A stretch of 64,000 nucleotides of DNA from assembly GCA_031292575.1 (NCBI GenBank), contig JARLGX010000002.1, positions 62,001 to 126,000 on the forward strand, in the 5' to 3' direction. The notes beneath the pieces are model-generated. The model saw only the letters and a program-made list of their open reading frames with translations. It ran no database searches and was not told where the DNA came from. A program made the translations under genes and the position numbers. Position 1 is the first letter of the stretch. Each line of letters starts with the position of its first letter. Positions 26,712 through 34,882 of the stretch are shown here, in pieces. This DNA comes from Paludibacter sp. GTDB lineage: Bacteria; Bacteroidota; Bacteroidia; Bacteroidales; Paludibacteraceae.

Positions 26712-27611
26712 ATGAATATAAAACCCTGGATTGACGCATTCCGTTTACGCACTTTGCCATTGGCATTGTCAAACACCATTATTGGTTCATGTCTGGCCGC
26801 AGCCGACGATAAATTTCGTTGGGCCATATTTGGTTTGGCAGCATTAACCACCGTTTTGTTGCAGATCATGTCGAATATGGCTAACGATTACGGTGATTTT
26901 GTGAATGGAAAAGATACTGCCGAACGAATCGGACCCAAACGCATGGTGCAGTCGGGTGAAATAACGCCGAAAATCATGTTGCGGGGAATTATTGTCATAG
27001 GCATTCTATGTGTGCTTTCCGGTTTTGCACTTATTCTGATCGGAACAGCCGGAATGGACATAACCAATTTATTAATCTTTGGCGTATTGGGATTAGCCGC
27101 CATTGCTGCTGCCATTAAATACACGGTTGGTAAGAATCCGTATGGTTATCGGGGATTGGGTGATATTTTTGTGTTTATTTTCTTTGGTTTGGTAGGCGTT
27201 ATCGGAACGTATTTTCTGCATACACAATCATTTCGATGGGATTTATTGCTTCCCGCATCCGCTATTGGTTTTTTAAGTGTGGGTGTCTTGAACATGAACA
27301 ATATGCGTGACTACGAGCAAGATAAAAAGGCAGGAAAAAGAACCATTGTAGTGGCCATGGGAGAAAAAAACGCAGCGTATTATCATTTGTTTTTAGTAGC
27401 AGGAGCGGTTATACTGGCTGTTATTCACACGCTGTTGAATTATCATTCCGGTTGGCAATGGTTGTTTGTACTTTCAGTCCCGTTGTTGTTTCTGAATCTC
27501 AAAAAAGTCTTTACCTATAAAAGTGCCCTGGAACTTTATCCTGAACTGCCGCGTTTATCAATGGCAAGTCTGGTATTTGCATTGACTTTCGGAATCGGAC
27601 TTATTTTATAA
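26712..27611 (+). CDS. menA: 1,4-dihydroxy-2-naphthoate polyprenyltransferase
   Basis: This 299-residue UbiA-family membrane protein prenylates and decarboxylates DHNA to demethylmenaquinone. The first aspartate motif is NMANDYGDFVNGKD and the second NMRDYEQDKKAGKRT, both Mg-diphosphate sites. About eight transmembrane helices are readable. Its TAA stop codon overlaps the first bases of an ACCACTAAG-type repeat. Confidence 0.95.
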   Translation: MNIKPWIDAFRLRTLPLALSNTIIGSCLAAADDKFRWAIFGLAALTTVLLQIMSNMANDYGDFVNGKDTAERIGPKRMVQSGEITPKIMLRGIIVIGILCVLSGFALILIGTAGMDITNLLIFGVLGLAAIAAAIKYTVGKNPYGYRGLGDIFVFIFFGLVGVIGTYFLHTQSFRWDLLLPASAIGFLSVGVLNMNNMRDYEQDKKAGKRTIVVAMGEKNAAYYHLFLVAGAVILAVIHTLLNYHSGWQWLFVLSVPLLFLNLKKVFTYKSALELYPELPRLSMASLVFALTFGIGLIL

Positions 27612-27677
27612 CCACTAAGAAACTATAGTCACTAAGAAAAGCTTAGTGAAACTTTGTGTTCTTTGTGGCTTAGTGGT
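27610..27677. repeat. ACCACTAAG/CTTAGTGGT dispersed repeat between menA and menC
   Basis: ACCACTAAG at the left (from 27611) and CTTAGTGGT at the right (to 27677) are inverted, with internal CACTAAGAAAAGCTTAGTG as a further palindrome. A related copy lies at 40378-40445 between aguA and queC. It has no T-run. Confidence 0.72.
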
Positions 27678-27686
27678 AAAAAGAAA

Positions 27687-28730
27687 ATGATAAAAGCTAA
27701 ACATACCACCCTCAATCTCCAATTTAAATTCCCCGCCGGAACTTCCCGTGGGGTTTTGTTGCATAAACCATCTTCGCTTCTAATGTTGGAAAAAGATGGT
27801 TTTACGGGCATTGGCGAATGTTCTACCATTCCCGATTTAAGCATTGATCCTGTTGAAACATATTCCGATAAATTAGAAGAAGTTTGCCGGTTGTTGAACG
27901 ATGGTCATGACCCGGATTTCATCGATTTGTCGTTGTTTCCTTCCATTGCTTTCGGACTGGAAACGGCTTTGCTGGATTTAAAAGCTAAGGGTTCAAAGTG
28001 TTTGTTTCCTTCTGCATTTACTCAAGGCGAAACCGGAATTCCTATCAACGGATTGGTGTGGATGGGCGATAAAGACTTTATGCAAAAGCAAATCCGCGAA
28101 AAGATTGCGGCAGGTTATCATTGCATTAAACTAAAAGTGGGAGCTATTGACTTTGAAACTGAACTGGAAATCATTTCAGGTATTCGTCAGCAGTTTTCAG
28201 TTGAAGATATGGAAATACGGTTGGATGCAAATGGCGGTTTTACTCCGGCTGACGCGTTGGAAAAGTTAGAGAAACTCGCTGCTTTTCATATTCATTCCAT
28301 TGAACAGCCCATTAAGCAAAAGCAATTTGAAGCTATGGCTAAATTGTGCCAACAATCACCTATTCCCATTGTGTTGGATGAAGAATTGATTGGTGTAAAA
28401 TCTACGGACAAAGAATTTATTCTGGAAAAAATAAAACCTGCTTACATCATTCTTAAACCAAGTCTGATTGGCGGTTTCCGTGAATCGGGAGAATGGATAC
28501 GGTTGGCTGAGAAACATGACATAAAATGGTGGGTTACTTCTGCATTGGAAGCAAACATTGGTCTGAATGCCATTGCACAATGGACTTATACGCTGAATTC
28601 ACAGCTTCCGCAAGGATTGGGAACGGGACAATTGTACCACAATAATATTCCTTCGCCTTTGGCAATTGAAAATGCAAAGTTATTTTATAAACCGGAGGTT
28701 GATTGGGATTTAAACTCACTATTGTTATGA
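27687..28730 (+). CDS. menC: o-Succinylbenzoate synthase
   Basis: The enolase-superfamily enzyme dehydrates SHCHC to o-succinylbenzoate. I use ATG 27687 (347 residues) because the upstream in-frame ATG at 27654 lies inside the repeat. Key residues are the KxK lysines (IKLKVGA), the metal ligands LDANGG, IEQPI and LDEELIG, and the late lysine in ILKPSLIGG. The stop TGA overlaps the ATG of menE (ATGA), which implies translational coupling. Confidence 0.92.
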   Translation: MIKAKHTTLNLQFKFPAGTSRGVLLHKPSSLLMLEKDGFTGIGECSTIPDLSIDPVETYSDKLEEVCRLLNDGHDPDFIDLSLFPSIAFGLETALLDLKAKGSKCLFPSAFTQGETGIPINGLVWMGDKDFMQKQIREKIAAGYHCIKLKVGAIDFETELEIISGIRQQFSVEDMEIRLDANGGFTPADALEKLEKLAAFHIHSIEQPIKQKQFEAMAKLCQQSPIPIVLDEELIGVKSTDKEFILEKIKPAYIILKPSLIGGFRESGEWIRLAEKHDIKWWVTSALEANIGLNAIAQWTYTLNSQLPQGLGTGQLYHNNIPSPLAIENAKLFYKPEVDWDLNSLLL

Positions 28731-29788
28731 GAAACGAAACCATCCGTCTCAACGGAACAACATACAGCCGAAGCAATCTCGAACAGCTTTATTTCATTGC
28801 CGAACCGCAGGACTCCTGGCGCAATGCCATTTATCATTTCCTGCAAAACTGGTTTGATAATTCCGACTTTATTCCGGCACAAACTTCAGGTTCTACCGGT
28901 AAACCAAAAAATATCCAACTTTCCAAGCAAAGCATGATGAATTCTGCCCGAATGACCAATCAATTCTTTGGTTTGAATGCCGAAAGTGTTGGCTTGCTTT
29001 GTATGCCGGCTTCATACATTGCCGGAAAAATGATGTTGGTGCGGGCATTGGTGAGTGGTTTTAATCTGATAACGGTGAAACCTTCTGCAAATCCGTTTAA
29101 AGGACTGAATGTTCCCATAGATTTTACAGCTATCACGCCTTACCAGCTTTCCCATTCAGCAGAAAGCCTGCTGACAAAACAAGTAGGTAAGATTATTGTA
29201 GGTGGTAGTCCGGTAACAAGTAAATATGAACATCTATCTGTAGACATTCCCGCAGAACTTTACGAAACTTATGGCATGACCGAAACCTGTTCGCACATTG
29301 CTTTGCGGCGGTTCAATGGAAAAGACAAGTCCGATTGTTTTACAATTCTGGAAGGTGTCAGTATCCGGCAAGATGAGCGTGACTGCCTGGCAATAAAAGC
29401 ACCCCATTTGTTGAAAGAAGAAATTCAAACCAACGATATGGTAGAATTAGTTGGAGAAAATTCATTCCGTTGGTTAGGACGTGCCGATTCGGCCATTAAT
29501 TCCGGTGGCATTAAAATACATCCCGAACAAGTTGAAAAAAAACTGGAAGGAATTATTCCCTCCAGCTATTTTATTTCGTCTATTCCCGACGACGTGTTGG
29601 AAAATAAAGTGGTATTAGTCATTGAATCGGAAAATTATACCCTTCAGCAAGAACTTGAGTTGAAAGCGGCGTTTGAAAAGCGGCTTAGTAAATACGAACT
29701 GCCCCGGCAAATTTTCTATCTTCCCCGGTTTATTTATTCTTCCGGCAATAAAGTGCTCCGAAAAGAAACGCTAGAGAACTGTAAATGA
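28727..29788 (+). CDS. menE: o-Succinylbenzoate-CoA ligase
   Basis: This 353-residue member of the adenylate-forming superfamily activates OSB to its CoA ester. ATG 28727 overlaps the menC stop. The phosphate loop AQTSGSTGKPKN (about 51-62), YETYGMTETCSH and WLGRADSAINSGGIKIHPEQVE are standard motifs. The protein is shorter than typical acyl-CoA ligases (about 450-500) because its N-terminal part is compact, as usual for Bacteroidota MenE. It closes the men operon; the next gene is convergent. Confidence 0.92.
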   Translation: MRNETIRLNGTTYSRSNLEQLYFIAEPQDSWRNAIYHFLQNWFDNSDFIPAQTSGSTGKPKNIQLSKQSMMNSARMTNQFFGLNAESVGLLCMPASYIAGKMMLVRALVSGFNLITVKPSANPFKGLNVPIDFTAITPYQLSHSAESLLTKQVGKIIVGGSPVTSKYEHLSVDIPAELYETYGMTETCSHIALRRFNGKDKSDCFTILEGVSIRQDERDCLAIKAPHLLKEEIQTNDMVELVGENSFRWLGRADSAINSGGIKIHPEQVEKKLEGIIPSSYFISSIPDDVLENKVVLVIESENYTLQQELELKAAFEKRLSKYELPRQIFYLPRFIYSSGNKVLRKETLENCK

Positions 29789-29836
29789 CAGGTTCTATAA
29801 TTTACCATTTATCATTCACCACTACTAATTGCTTTA

Positions 29837-30712
29837 TCATTTCCCCGTCGACAATTTAAAATCGATACTAAAGCTTTTCCGTTCCATCGATAAAACTCCA
29901 CGCATCGTACTATCGTATCCATCATCTTCACCTTGCATTTGATCGCGTGTTTCACTTCCGGGTGCTTCACCCATTCCACTTCTACCGCCTTCATTGCCCA
30001 TGCCCATGCCATTTTGTTCACCCATTCCGCCTCCGTGCATTCCTCTACCGCTTCCCATTCGGCTCTTCATCTTATTGTTTTGATTCTTGGTCAGTGCATC
30101 GATGTTTACTTGTAGCTGAATGGGTGTATCACTTACAGTTTCCAGCGAAAAATTATTTCCAAATATGTCTCGGAGTGGAATACGGATTTCATAAGTACCC
30201 TGATCGTGCATTGATTTACTGTGTGCAAAACAAATACTGCTAACATCATTCCCATCCTCTGCAATTTTGCCGTTGCCGTATTGAAAACCATCGGCAATTG
30301 CTGTATCTTTTGGCATAAATCCAGGATCAGTTTCTGTTTTATCTGCTAATTTATCCTGATTATTAGAAGGTGGAGACATAATCTTCATTCTCGATGGAAG
30401 AAACGCGATTCCAACTTTCAACGGTGGTGAGGTTTTTACTCTCAGTTTGACATTAAAACCGGCACGGATAAATTGCATTTGCGTGGCACGATCGGCGGCA
30501 TTGAGAATAATGTAGAGATTTTGAGCGTCGTTTCTAAATTCGTACTTAACATTCGAATCTGCATTAAAAAATCGTGGAAGTGTTCCCCAATCCGAACCAT
30601 CACCATCAATCACAATGGGTTGAGACTGCCATTTTGAAGAACTAACCTGCGCGAATGCATTAGCAAATAAACTCAGAACTCCAAGCAGTGTTAATTGAAT
30701 CAATCTTTTCAT
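29837..30712 (-). CDS. Exported beta-sandwich protein with Met/Gly-rich loop
   Basis: This 291-residue protein has a Sec signal peptide (about 1-21) and an N-terminal segment IVIDGDGSDWGTLPRFF to LYIILNAADRATQMQF that resembles DOMON/CBM9-like beta-sandwiches. Residues about 213-255 form a stretch rich in Met, Gly and charged residues (KMKSRMGSGRGMHGGGMGEQ…), with several M-x-M and H-G motifs that could bind copper or another soft metal (inference). No catalytic motif is seen. It stands alone between the men operon and ogt. Confidence 0.68.
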   Translation of the reverse strand: MKRLIQLTLLGVLSLFANAFAQVSSSKWQSQPIVIDGDGSDWGTLPRFFNADSNVKYEFRNDAQNLYIILNAADRATQMQFIRAGFNVKLRVKTSPPLKVGIAFLPSRMKIMSPPSNNQDKLADKTETDPGFMPKDTAIADGFQYGNGKIAEDGNDVSSICFAHSKSMHDQGTYEIRIPLRDIFGNNFSLETVSDTPIQLQVNIDALTKNQNNKMKSRMGSGRGMHGGGMGEQNGMGMGNEGGRSGMGEAPGSETRDQMQGEDDGYDSTMRGVLSMERKSFSIDFKLSTGK

Positions 30713-30793
30713 GTTTGTTGTTAATAATTACATGGTTTACAATATCGATAATTTATATTTTAAACAAAATAGCGTTGAATAAAATATATTCGT

Positions 30794-30801
30794 TAACTTT
30801 G
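30794..30801 (+). promoter_or_regulatory. -7 box upstream of ogt
   Basis: TAACTTTG fits the Bacteroidota -7 element. It is 110 bp upstream of the ogt start, with a TTG (30775-30777) 16 bp before it. Confidence 0.35.
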
Positions 30802-30910
30802 CCACAAATGTACTTGACTTTACAATAACATCTTACAACGGATAATTATTTTATAAAAAATTATCCAAAACAGGGTCACTTTCATTTTTCTATACAAAAA
30901 GCTTACTATT

Positions 30911-31414
30911 ATGAGACAGTTACCTCCCTCTTCAAATCCTTCGTATGGCTTTACCAATTCTCCTTTCGGAGAATGCTGCATTGCGTTTTCAAATGATGGA
31001 ATTTGCGCGCTCACTTTTCCCGAAAGCAGAGAAAGTGCTTATGCAGACTTGGATCATCGATTCCCCGAAACTGATTTCAAACAAAACGACGATAAAGCAG
31101 CTCGTTTGGCAAAGCAGGTTTTTGATAAAGGAGAAAAACCAACCTTAAATCCTATTGGAACAGATTTTCAATTATCTGTTTGGCACGCTATGCAACGCAT
31201 ACCTGCCGGTCAAACCACCACTTATGCGCTAATTGCTGAAGCAATTGGGCGCCCTAAAGCTGTACGTGCCGTGGGAACTGCTATTGGTGCCAATCCAATT
31301 GCCTTTTTGATTCCATGTCATCGCGTTATACGTACTGATGGTGGTCTTGGAGGCTTCCGTTGGGGATTGGATTGCAAAAAACAGATGCTTGAATGGGAGA
31401 AAAGAAAGTTTTGA
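30911..31414 (+). CDS. ogt: Methylated-DNA--protein-cysteine S-methyltransferase
   Basis: The 167-residue suicide enzyme takes the methyl group from O6-methylguanine onto its own cysteine. The acceptor C136 is in IPCHRVIRTDGGLGGFRWG, with the helix-turn-helix region TTYALIAEAIGRPKAVRAVGTA before it. An N-terminal part of about 80 residues makes it an Ogt-type stand-alone protein. It lies just before a repeat-rich region that is otherwise devoid of genes. Confidence 0.94.
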   Translation: MRQLPPSSNPSYGFTNSPFGECCIAFSNDGICALTFPESRESAYADLDHRFPETDFKQNDDKAARLAKQVFDKGEKPTLNPIGTDFQLSVWHAMQRIPAGQTTTYALIAEAIGRPKAVRAVGTAIGANPIAFLIPCHRVIRTDGGLGGFRWGLDCKKQMLEWEKRKF

Positions 31415-31423
31415 GTAATGTTG

Positions 31424-31490
31424 AAGGTGTAAAGTGTAAAGTTTAAGGTGTAAAGTGAAAAGTGTAAGGTGTAACGTGTAATGTGTAATT
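31424..31490. repeat. Simple repeat of GTGTAA-type units
   Basis: Imperfect tandem units such as GTGTAAAGTG, GTTTAAGGTG, TAAAGTGAAAAGTG and GTGTAACGTGTAATGTG run for about 65 bp. Confidence 0.65.
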
Positions 31491-31564
31491 CAAAATTTGG
31501 AACTATGAATTAATTCGTTGTCTGTTTCACTGCTTTTTATACCCACAGCCAGTCAAAACTCACC

Positions 31565-31963
31565 AATATCCGGTTATTCCTTGTCCTTTCTATTCCGTTC
31601 TTTGTCACTTTTCTTCCATTCTTTACAAACATCCTTCCATTCTTTACAAACAAACACTAATTGTTGGAAAAGAATATACCATTCATGCCAAAGAATACGA
31701 TATTACTTGTCAGTTTTTATGTATTTACTATGGGAAATATAGCATTTCCTATGTATAATAACTTATTTCCTATTGATAAAATAATATTATACAATAGAAA
31801 TAGATTATTATTGATAAATAATACTATAAAAACCATGTAAAATAAAATATTTCCTGATAATAATAAAACATTTCTACGATATAATACGTTATTATAAATG
31901 GGAAATAGATTAATTCCTAAAGGAAATAGATTATTACCTATTGGAAATATATCTTTACAGGTA
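31565..31963. repeat. Degenerate 21-bp tandem array, about 19 units
   Basis: Cutting the sequence into 21-bp units from 31565 puts ATT (or GTT/AAT) at positions 12-14 in nearly every unit over 399 bp. The left third has TTCCATTCTTTACA-like units (for example 31607-31627 and 31628-31648, almost identical over their last 14 bases); the right part has GGAAATA…ATTTCCTAT-like units (31733-31753, 31901-31921, 31922-31942), each nearly palindromic. Because 21 is a multiple of three, open frames on both strands encode degenerate heptads such as FHSLQTS/FHSLQTN (plus) and FPIGNNL/FPLGINL (minus). It is contiguous without spacers, so not CRISPR. Confidence 0.82.
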
Positions 31964-32185
31964 AAGAAAAACATTTTCTTTTAAAGGAAGAAGACATTGT
32001 TTATTTAGATTGTCCTTTTCTTTCCAAACAATAGGATGATAGGTATATAAAACAGCATAATAGTTACATACACCGTCTGTTTGTATGGAACTAATGGAGC
32101 AAAACAGGCAAAGAATAAGCTGGAAATGATATAGAACAGAGAAAAATTATACTCTTAAGTTTAAATAGAAATCAAAAATAGCAAT

Positions 32186-32812
32186 ATGGAAACAGCAATT
32201 GTAAGTAAAACATTCTCCCCAAAGAAATACAAGGATCTGAATTTGCTTGGAAAGTCAAGGGTTGTATTGGAACAAATGACTAACAATGCTTATTTTCCCG
32301 ATATTCAGGCAAAACTGGATGAATTAAAGGTGAAAATTCAAAGTTATGAGACTTCTATCATTGATTCGAATCAGGGAGGCAGGTCTACAACACTTATTAA
32401 AGCCCAAAACAGGCGTGAACTGGAGAACTATCTGAAAGAATTGGCCGATTATGTACAACAAACAAGTAAGGGAGCAGAAAACATCATCTTTAGTGCCGGT
32501 TTTGATACCCATAAAAAACCAAGCAGGGTAGGAAGGCTCGACAGACCAACAAGAGTCATGCTAAAAATGGGATCCAATAAGGGTGCCGTATGGTTAAGTT
32601 GCGATGTGGTGGACCGTGCGCTCTTTTATGTGTTCGAATATTGCCTTGCTCCGCTGACGGCAGATAGTGTGTGGATACAACTTAGCGCTTCAAAGCGCAA
32701 AATTCTGATTGAAGGGCTTATAAGTGGGCAGGAATATTGCTTTCGTGTGGCAGCGGCTCGCACACATCCTTCCCGCAACTGGAGTGATCCGATAAAAAGT
32801 TATGTGATTTAG
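32186..32812 (+). CDS. Cytosolic FN3-domain protein of unknown function
   Basis: The 208-residue protein has no signal peptide. The first half is helical and charged (KYKDLNLLGKSRVVLEQM, KLDELKVKIQSYET, ELENYLKELADYVQQ); residues about 115-208 form a fibronectin type III domain with the typical tryptophan/tyrosine/leucine core (VWLSCDVV, YVFEYCLAPL, ILIEGLISGQEYCFRVAAAR, NWSDPI). It resembles a family of short Bacteroidota proteins often annotated only as FN3-domain protein. It lies immediately downstream of the 21-bp array. An FN3 domain without export is unusual in bacteria. Confidence 0.7.
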   Translation: METAIVSKTFSPKKYKDLNLLGKSRVVLEQMTNNAYFPDIQAKLDELKVKIQSYETSIIDSNQGGRSTTLIKAQNRRELENYLKELADYVQQTSKGAENIIFSAGFDTHKKPSRVGRLDRPTRVMLKMGSNKGAVWLSCDVVDRALFYVFEYCLAPLTADSVWIQLSASKRKILIEGLISGQEYCFRVAAARTHPSRNWSDPIKSYVI

Positions 32813-32936
32813 AAGTGATTGAAAAATTTTAGAAGATAAGCAATCCCGATTGAAATAAGAGTATTTGAATTCCTGGAAGGGTTTAATTTGAATAACCGTG
32901 GGTGAAGCTTAAGGATAAACAACGGATAATAAAACT

Positions 32937-32987
32937 AACCCCGAAGCGGGTTGAACCTCGAAGAATGTTATTCAACCACTTCGTGGC
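32937..32987. repeat. CCCGAAGCGGG/CCACTTCGTGG hairpin repeat
   Basis: The first hairpin is AACCCCGAAGCGGGTT (32937-32952). GGTTGAA (32950-32956) pairs with TTCAACC (32971-32977), and CCACTTCGTGG (32977-32987) forms a second hairpin. The compound structure resembles dispersed intergenic palindromes of Bacteroidota. Confidence 0.6.
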
Positions 32988-33080
32988 AAAAAATACAAGC
33001 AGTAGGTTTATTTTTTTTCAGACTGAGTATTTGAATTAAAGATATTTTGAAAAAACAGTTAATTATAAAAATATAATATG

Positions 33081-33088
33081 TATTTTTG
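33081..33088 (+). promoter_or_regulatory. -7 box upstream of the 164-residue membrane protein gene
   Basis: TATTTTTG fits the TAnnTTTG element, 28 bp before the ATG at 33116. No good -33 element is seen at the expected spacing. Confidence 0.4.
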
Positions 33089-33115
33089 TGGAGATAATTT
33101 TAAAAAGATATTTCT

Positions 33116-33610
33116 ATGGAGCGAAAACAACAAACTTCAAAAACTTATTTTAAACTGCTATCATTAATTAATTCAGCAGTCATTTCAGGTTATGTATTAG
33201 GTGTAATTGTAACAACAATTTTTTTTGTCGATTATAAAGGTCCATATGTTGTATCAAAATTTGATATGTCATTGATGCTTTTCATACCTATAACGACTTT
33301 ATTTGTTTTATATAGAAGTCATTACTTCTTTTATCTGAAAGTACCACTACTAAATAAAGTAGACGACATGAAAATTAAAATGTCCAAGTATAGAGAGTTA
33401 GTTATTGGCCGTATAGTTTACTTGAGCCTGCCTGCAGTTTTGTCAATATTAGCCGTTGCTAAAACAAATGCTTTTACTTATTTCTTTTATACAGGATTTA
33501 TAATTTATACAATGATTGTCAAAAAGCCGACATTGAAATCAGCTATTACAGACATGAAACTAAACAAACAAGAAATTGCTATTTTGGAAGATCCAGAATC
33601 ATTAATTTGA
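33116..33610 (+). CDS. Small integral membrane protein, function unknown
   Basis: The 164-residue protein has about four hydrophobic segments (about 14-36, 50-64, 95-110 and 115-130) and a short cytosolic-looking C-terminal tail (KKPTLKSAITDMKLNKQEIAILEDPESLI). I recognise no family. The SPFH protein gene follows after 68 bp on the same strand and may be co-transcribed. Confidence 0.65.
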   Translation: MERKQQTSKTYFKLLSLINSAVISGYVLGVIVTTIFFVDYKGPYVVSKFDMSLMLFIPITTLFVLYRSHYFFYLKVPLLNKVDDMKIKMSKYRELVIGRIVYLSLPAVLSILAVAKTNAFTYFFYTGFIIYTMIVKKPTLKSAITDMKLNKQEIAILEDPESLI

Positions 33611-33678
33611 TAGACTAAAAACAAATATCATAAGAATTTATCAATCAAATGTTATTAATCAATTAAACATTAAAACAA

Positions 33679-34608
33679 ATGGCATCACTCCCTTTCATTC
33701 TCATTGGATTATTTGTTCTGCTATTCATTGCCTCCGGTTTCGTTACCGTTAATCAAGGCAATGTAGCTGTTATTACAGTGTTTGGTAAGTATCGGCGTAT
33801 CATGGCTCCGGGTCTTAACTTCAAAATTCCATTTATAGAAATGGTGTACAAACGTATTTCTATTCAAAACCGTTCGGCCGAGTTGGAATTTCAGGCTGTG
33901 TCGCAAGACCAGGCTAATGTGTATTTTAAAGCCATGTTGCTTTACGCGGTTTTTAATCAATCGGACGAAACAATTAAAAATGTGGCTTTTAAGTTTGTAG
34001 ACGAACGAAGCTTTATGCAAGCCTTGATTCGTACCATCGAAGGTACTATCCGTAGTTTTGTGGCTACTAAAAAACAAGCTGAAATTCTTGGACTTCGTAC
34101 CGAAATTATTATGGAAGTAAAAAAACATTTGGATGATACATTGGCCGAATGGGGTTATCATATGATTGACATCCAGTTGAATGATATTACGTTTGACGAA
34201 GAAATTATCAAATCCATGTCGCGTGTGGTGGCATCGAACAACTTAAAGGCTGCTGCCGAAAATGAAGGACAAGCATTATTAATTACCCGTACCAAAGCTG
34301 CCGAAGCCGAAGGAAATGCAATTAAAATTTCTGCATTGGCCGAAAAAGAAGCTGCTCAACAACGTGGACAAGGTATTGCTTTGTTTCGCGAAGAAGTGGC
34401 CAAAGGGATGGCACAAGCAGCTAAAGAAATGACAGATGCAGATTTAGACTCTTCATTCTTACTTTTCTCTATGTGGACAGAAGCCATTAAACATTTTGGT
34501 GAAATGGGCAAAGGAAATGTTATTTTCCTCGATGCATCTACCGACGGAATGCAAAAAACAATGAACCAAATGATGGGCATGATGAAAATGAACGGAAAGC
34601 CTGAATAA
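33679..34608 (+). CDS. SPFH/band 7 (stomatin/QmcA-like) membrane protein
   Basis: This 309-residue protein has one N-terminal membrane anchor (LPFILIGLFVLLFIASGF), a band 7 domain (VNQGNVAVITVFGKYRRIMAPGLNFKIPFIE onward, about 25-205) and an alanine/glutamate-rich coiled region (AAENEGQALLITRTKAAEAEGNA…). The C-terminus is Met-rich (MNQMMGMMKMNGKP). Relatives form oligomeric rings in membrane microdomains and modulate proteases such as FtsH. No NfeD-like partner is adjacent. A strong terminator follows. Confidence 0.88.
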   Translation: MASLPFILIGLFVLLFIASGFVTVNQGNVAVITVFGKYRRIMAPGLNFKIPFIEMVYKRISIQNRSAELEFQAVSQDQANVYFKAMLLYAVFNQSDETIKNVAFKFVDERSFMQALIRTIEGTIRSFVATKKQAEILGLRTEIIMEVKKHLDDTLAEWGYHMIDIQLNDITFDEEIIKSMSRVVASNNLKAAAENEGQALLITRTKAAEAEGNAIKISALAEKEAAQQRGQGIALFREEVAKGMAQAAKEMTDADLDSSFLLFSMWTEAIKHFGEMGKGNVIFLDASTDGMQKTMNQMMGMMKMNGKPE

Positions 34609-34630
34609 TTTCAGTTTATTCTATAACCAG

Positions 34631-34667
34631 AACCGCTCCCGATTTTTTTTAGGGAGCGGTTTTTTTT
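34631..34667 (+). terminator. Intrinsic terminator after the SPFH gene
   Basis: AACCGCTCCC (34631-34640) pairs with GGGAGCGGTT (34652-34661) around an 11-nt loop, followed by a T-run to 34667. Confidence 0.9.
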
Positions 34668-34805
34668 ATTTTTTAAAGCACAACCAACCACGAGATAATA
34701 ATCAAAAAGAAAATTAGATATAAAAAAAAAGAATTTTCAATAATTCACCTTTTCAGATAACATTTAATAAATTATAAAATTAGTGTTACAAACCAACATA
34801 AGTTA

Positions 34806-34813
34806 TAACTTTG
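34806..34813 (+). promoter_or_regulatory. -7 box upstream of the DUF6263-like gene
   Basis: TAACTTTG fits the Bacteroidota -7 element, 69 bp before the ATG at 34883. The expected -33 element is not clear. Confidence 0.4.
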
Positions 34814-34882
34814 CAAAGTTTTGTAAAATTCTACAAAAACTAAAATAAATCTCAAAAATGAATTTATAAATCCTATCAAAAA

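Larger units (their letters stand above)
31415..32185. other. Repeat-rich gene-free region between ogt and the FN3-domain gene
   Basis: Starting after ogt there is a GTGTAAAGTG-type simple repeat (31424-31490), a short unique stretch, the 21-bp array (31565-31963), and about 220 bp of AT-rich DNA that should contain the promoter for the FN3-domain gene. No protein-coding gene is convincing here despite open frames on both strands inside the array. Confidence 0.7.
32813..33115. other. Intergenic region with hairpin repeat and promoter
   Basis: The 303-bp gap holds an inverted-repeat cluster (32937-32987) and a -7 box (33081-33088) for the next gene. Nothing else is recognisable. Confidence 0.5.

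Noticed and set aside
31565-31963. CRISPR array
   Set aside because: Units are contiguous 21-mers with no spacers and no cas genes nearby.
31518-31974. Two open frames (plus 74 codons, minus 85 codons) in the 21-bp array as genes
   Set aside because: Both arise from the frame-preserving 21-bp repeat; their products are degenerate hydrophobic heptads without start signals or known families.
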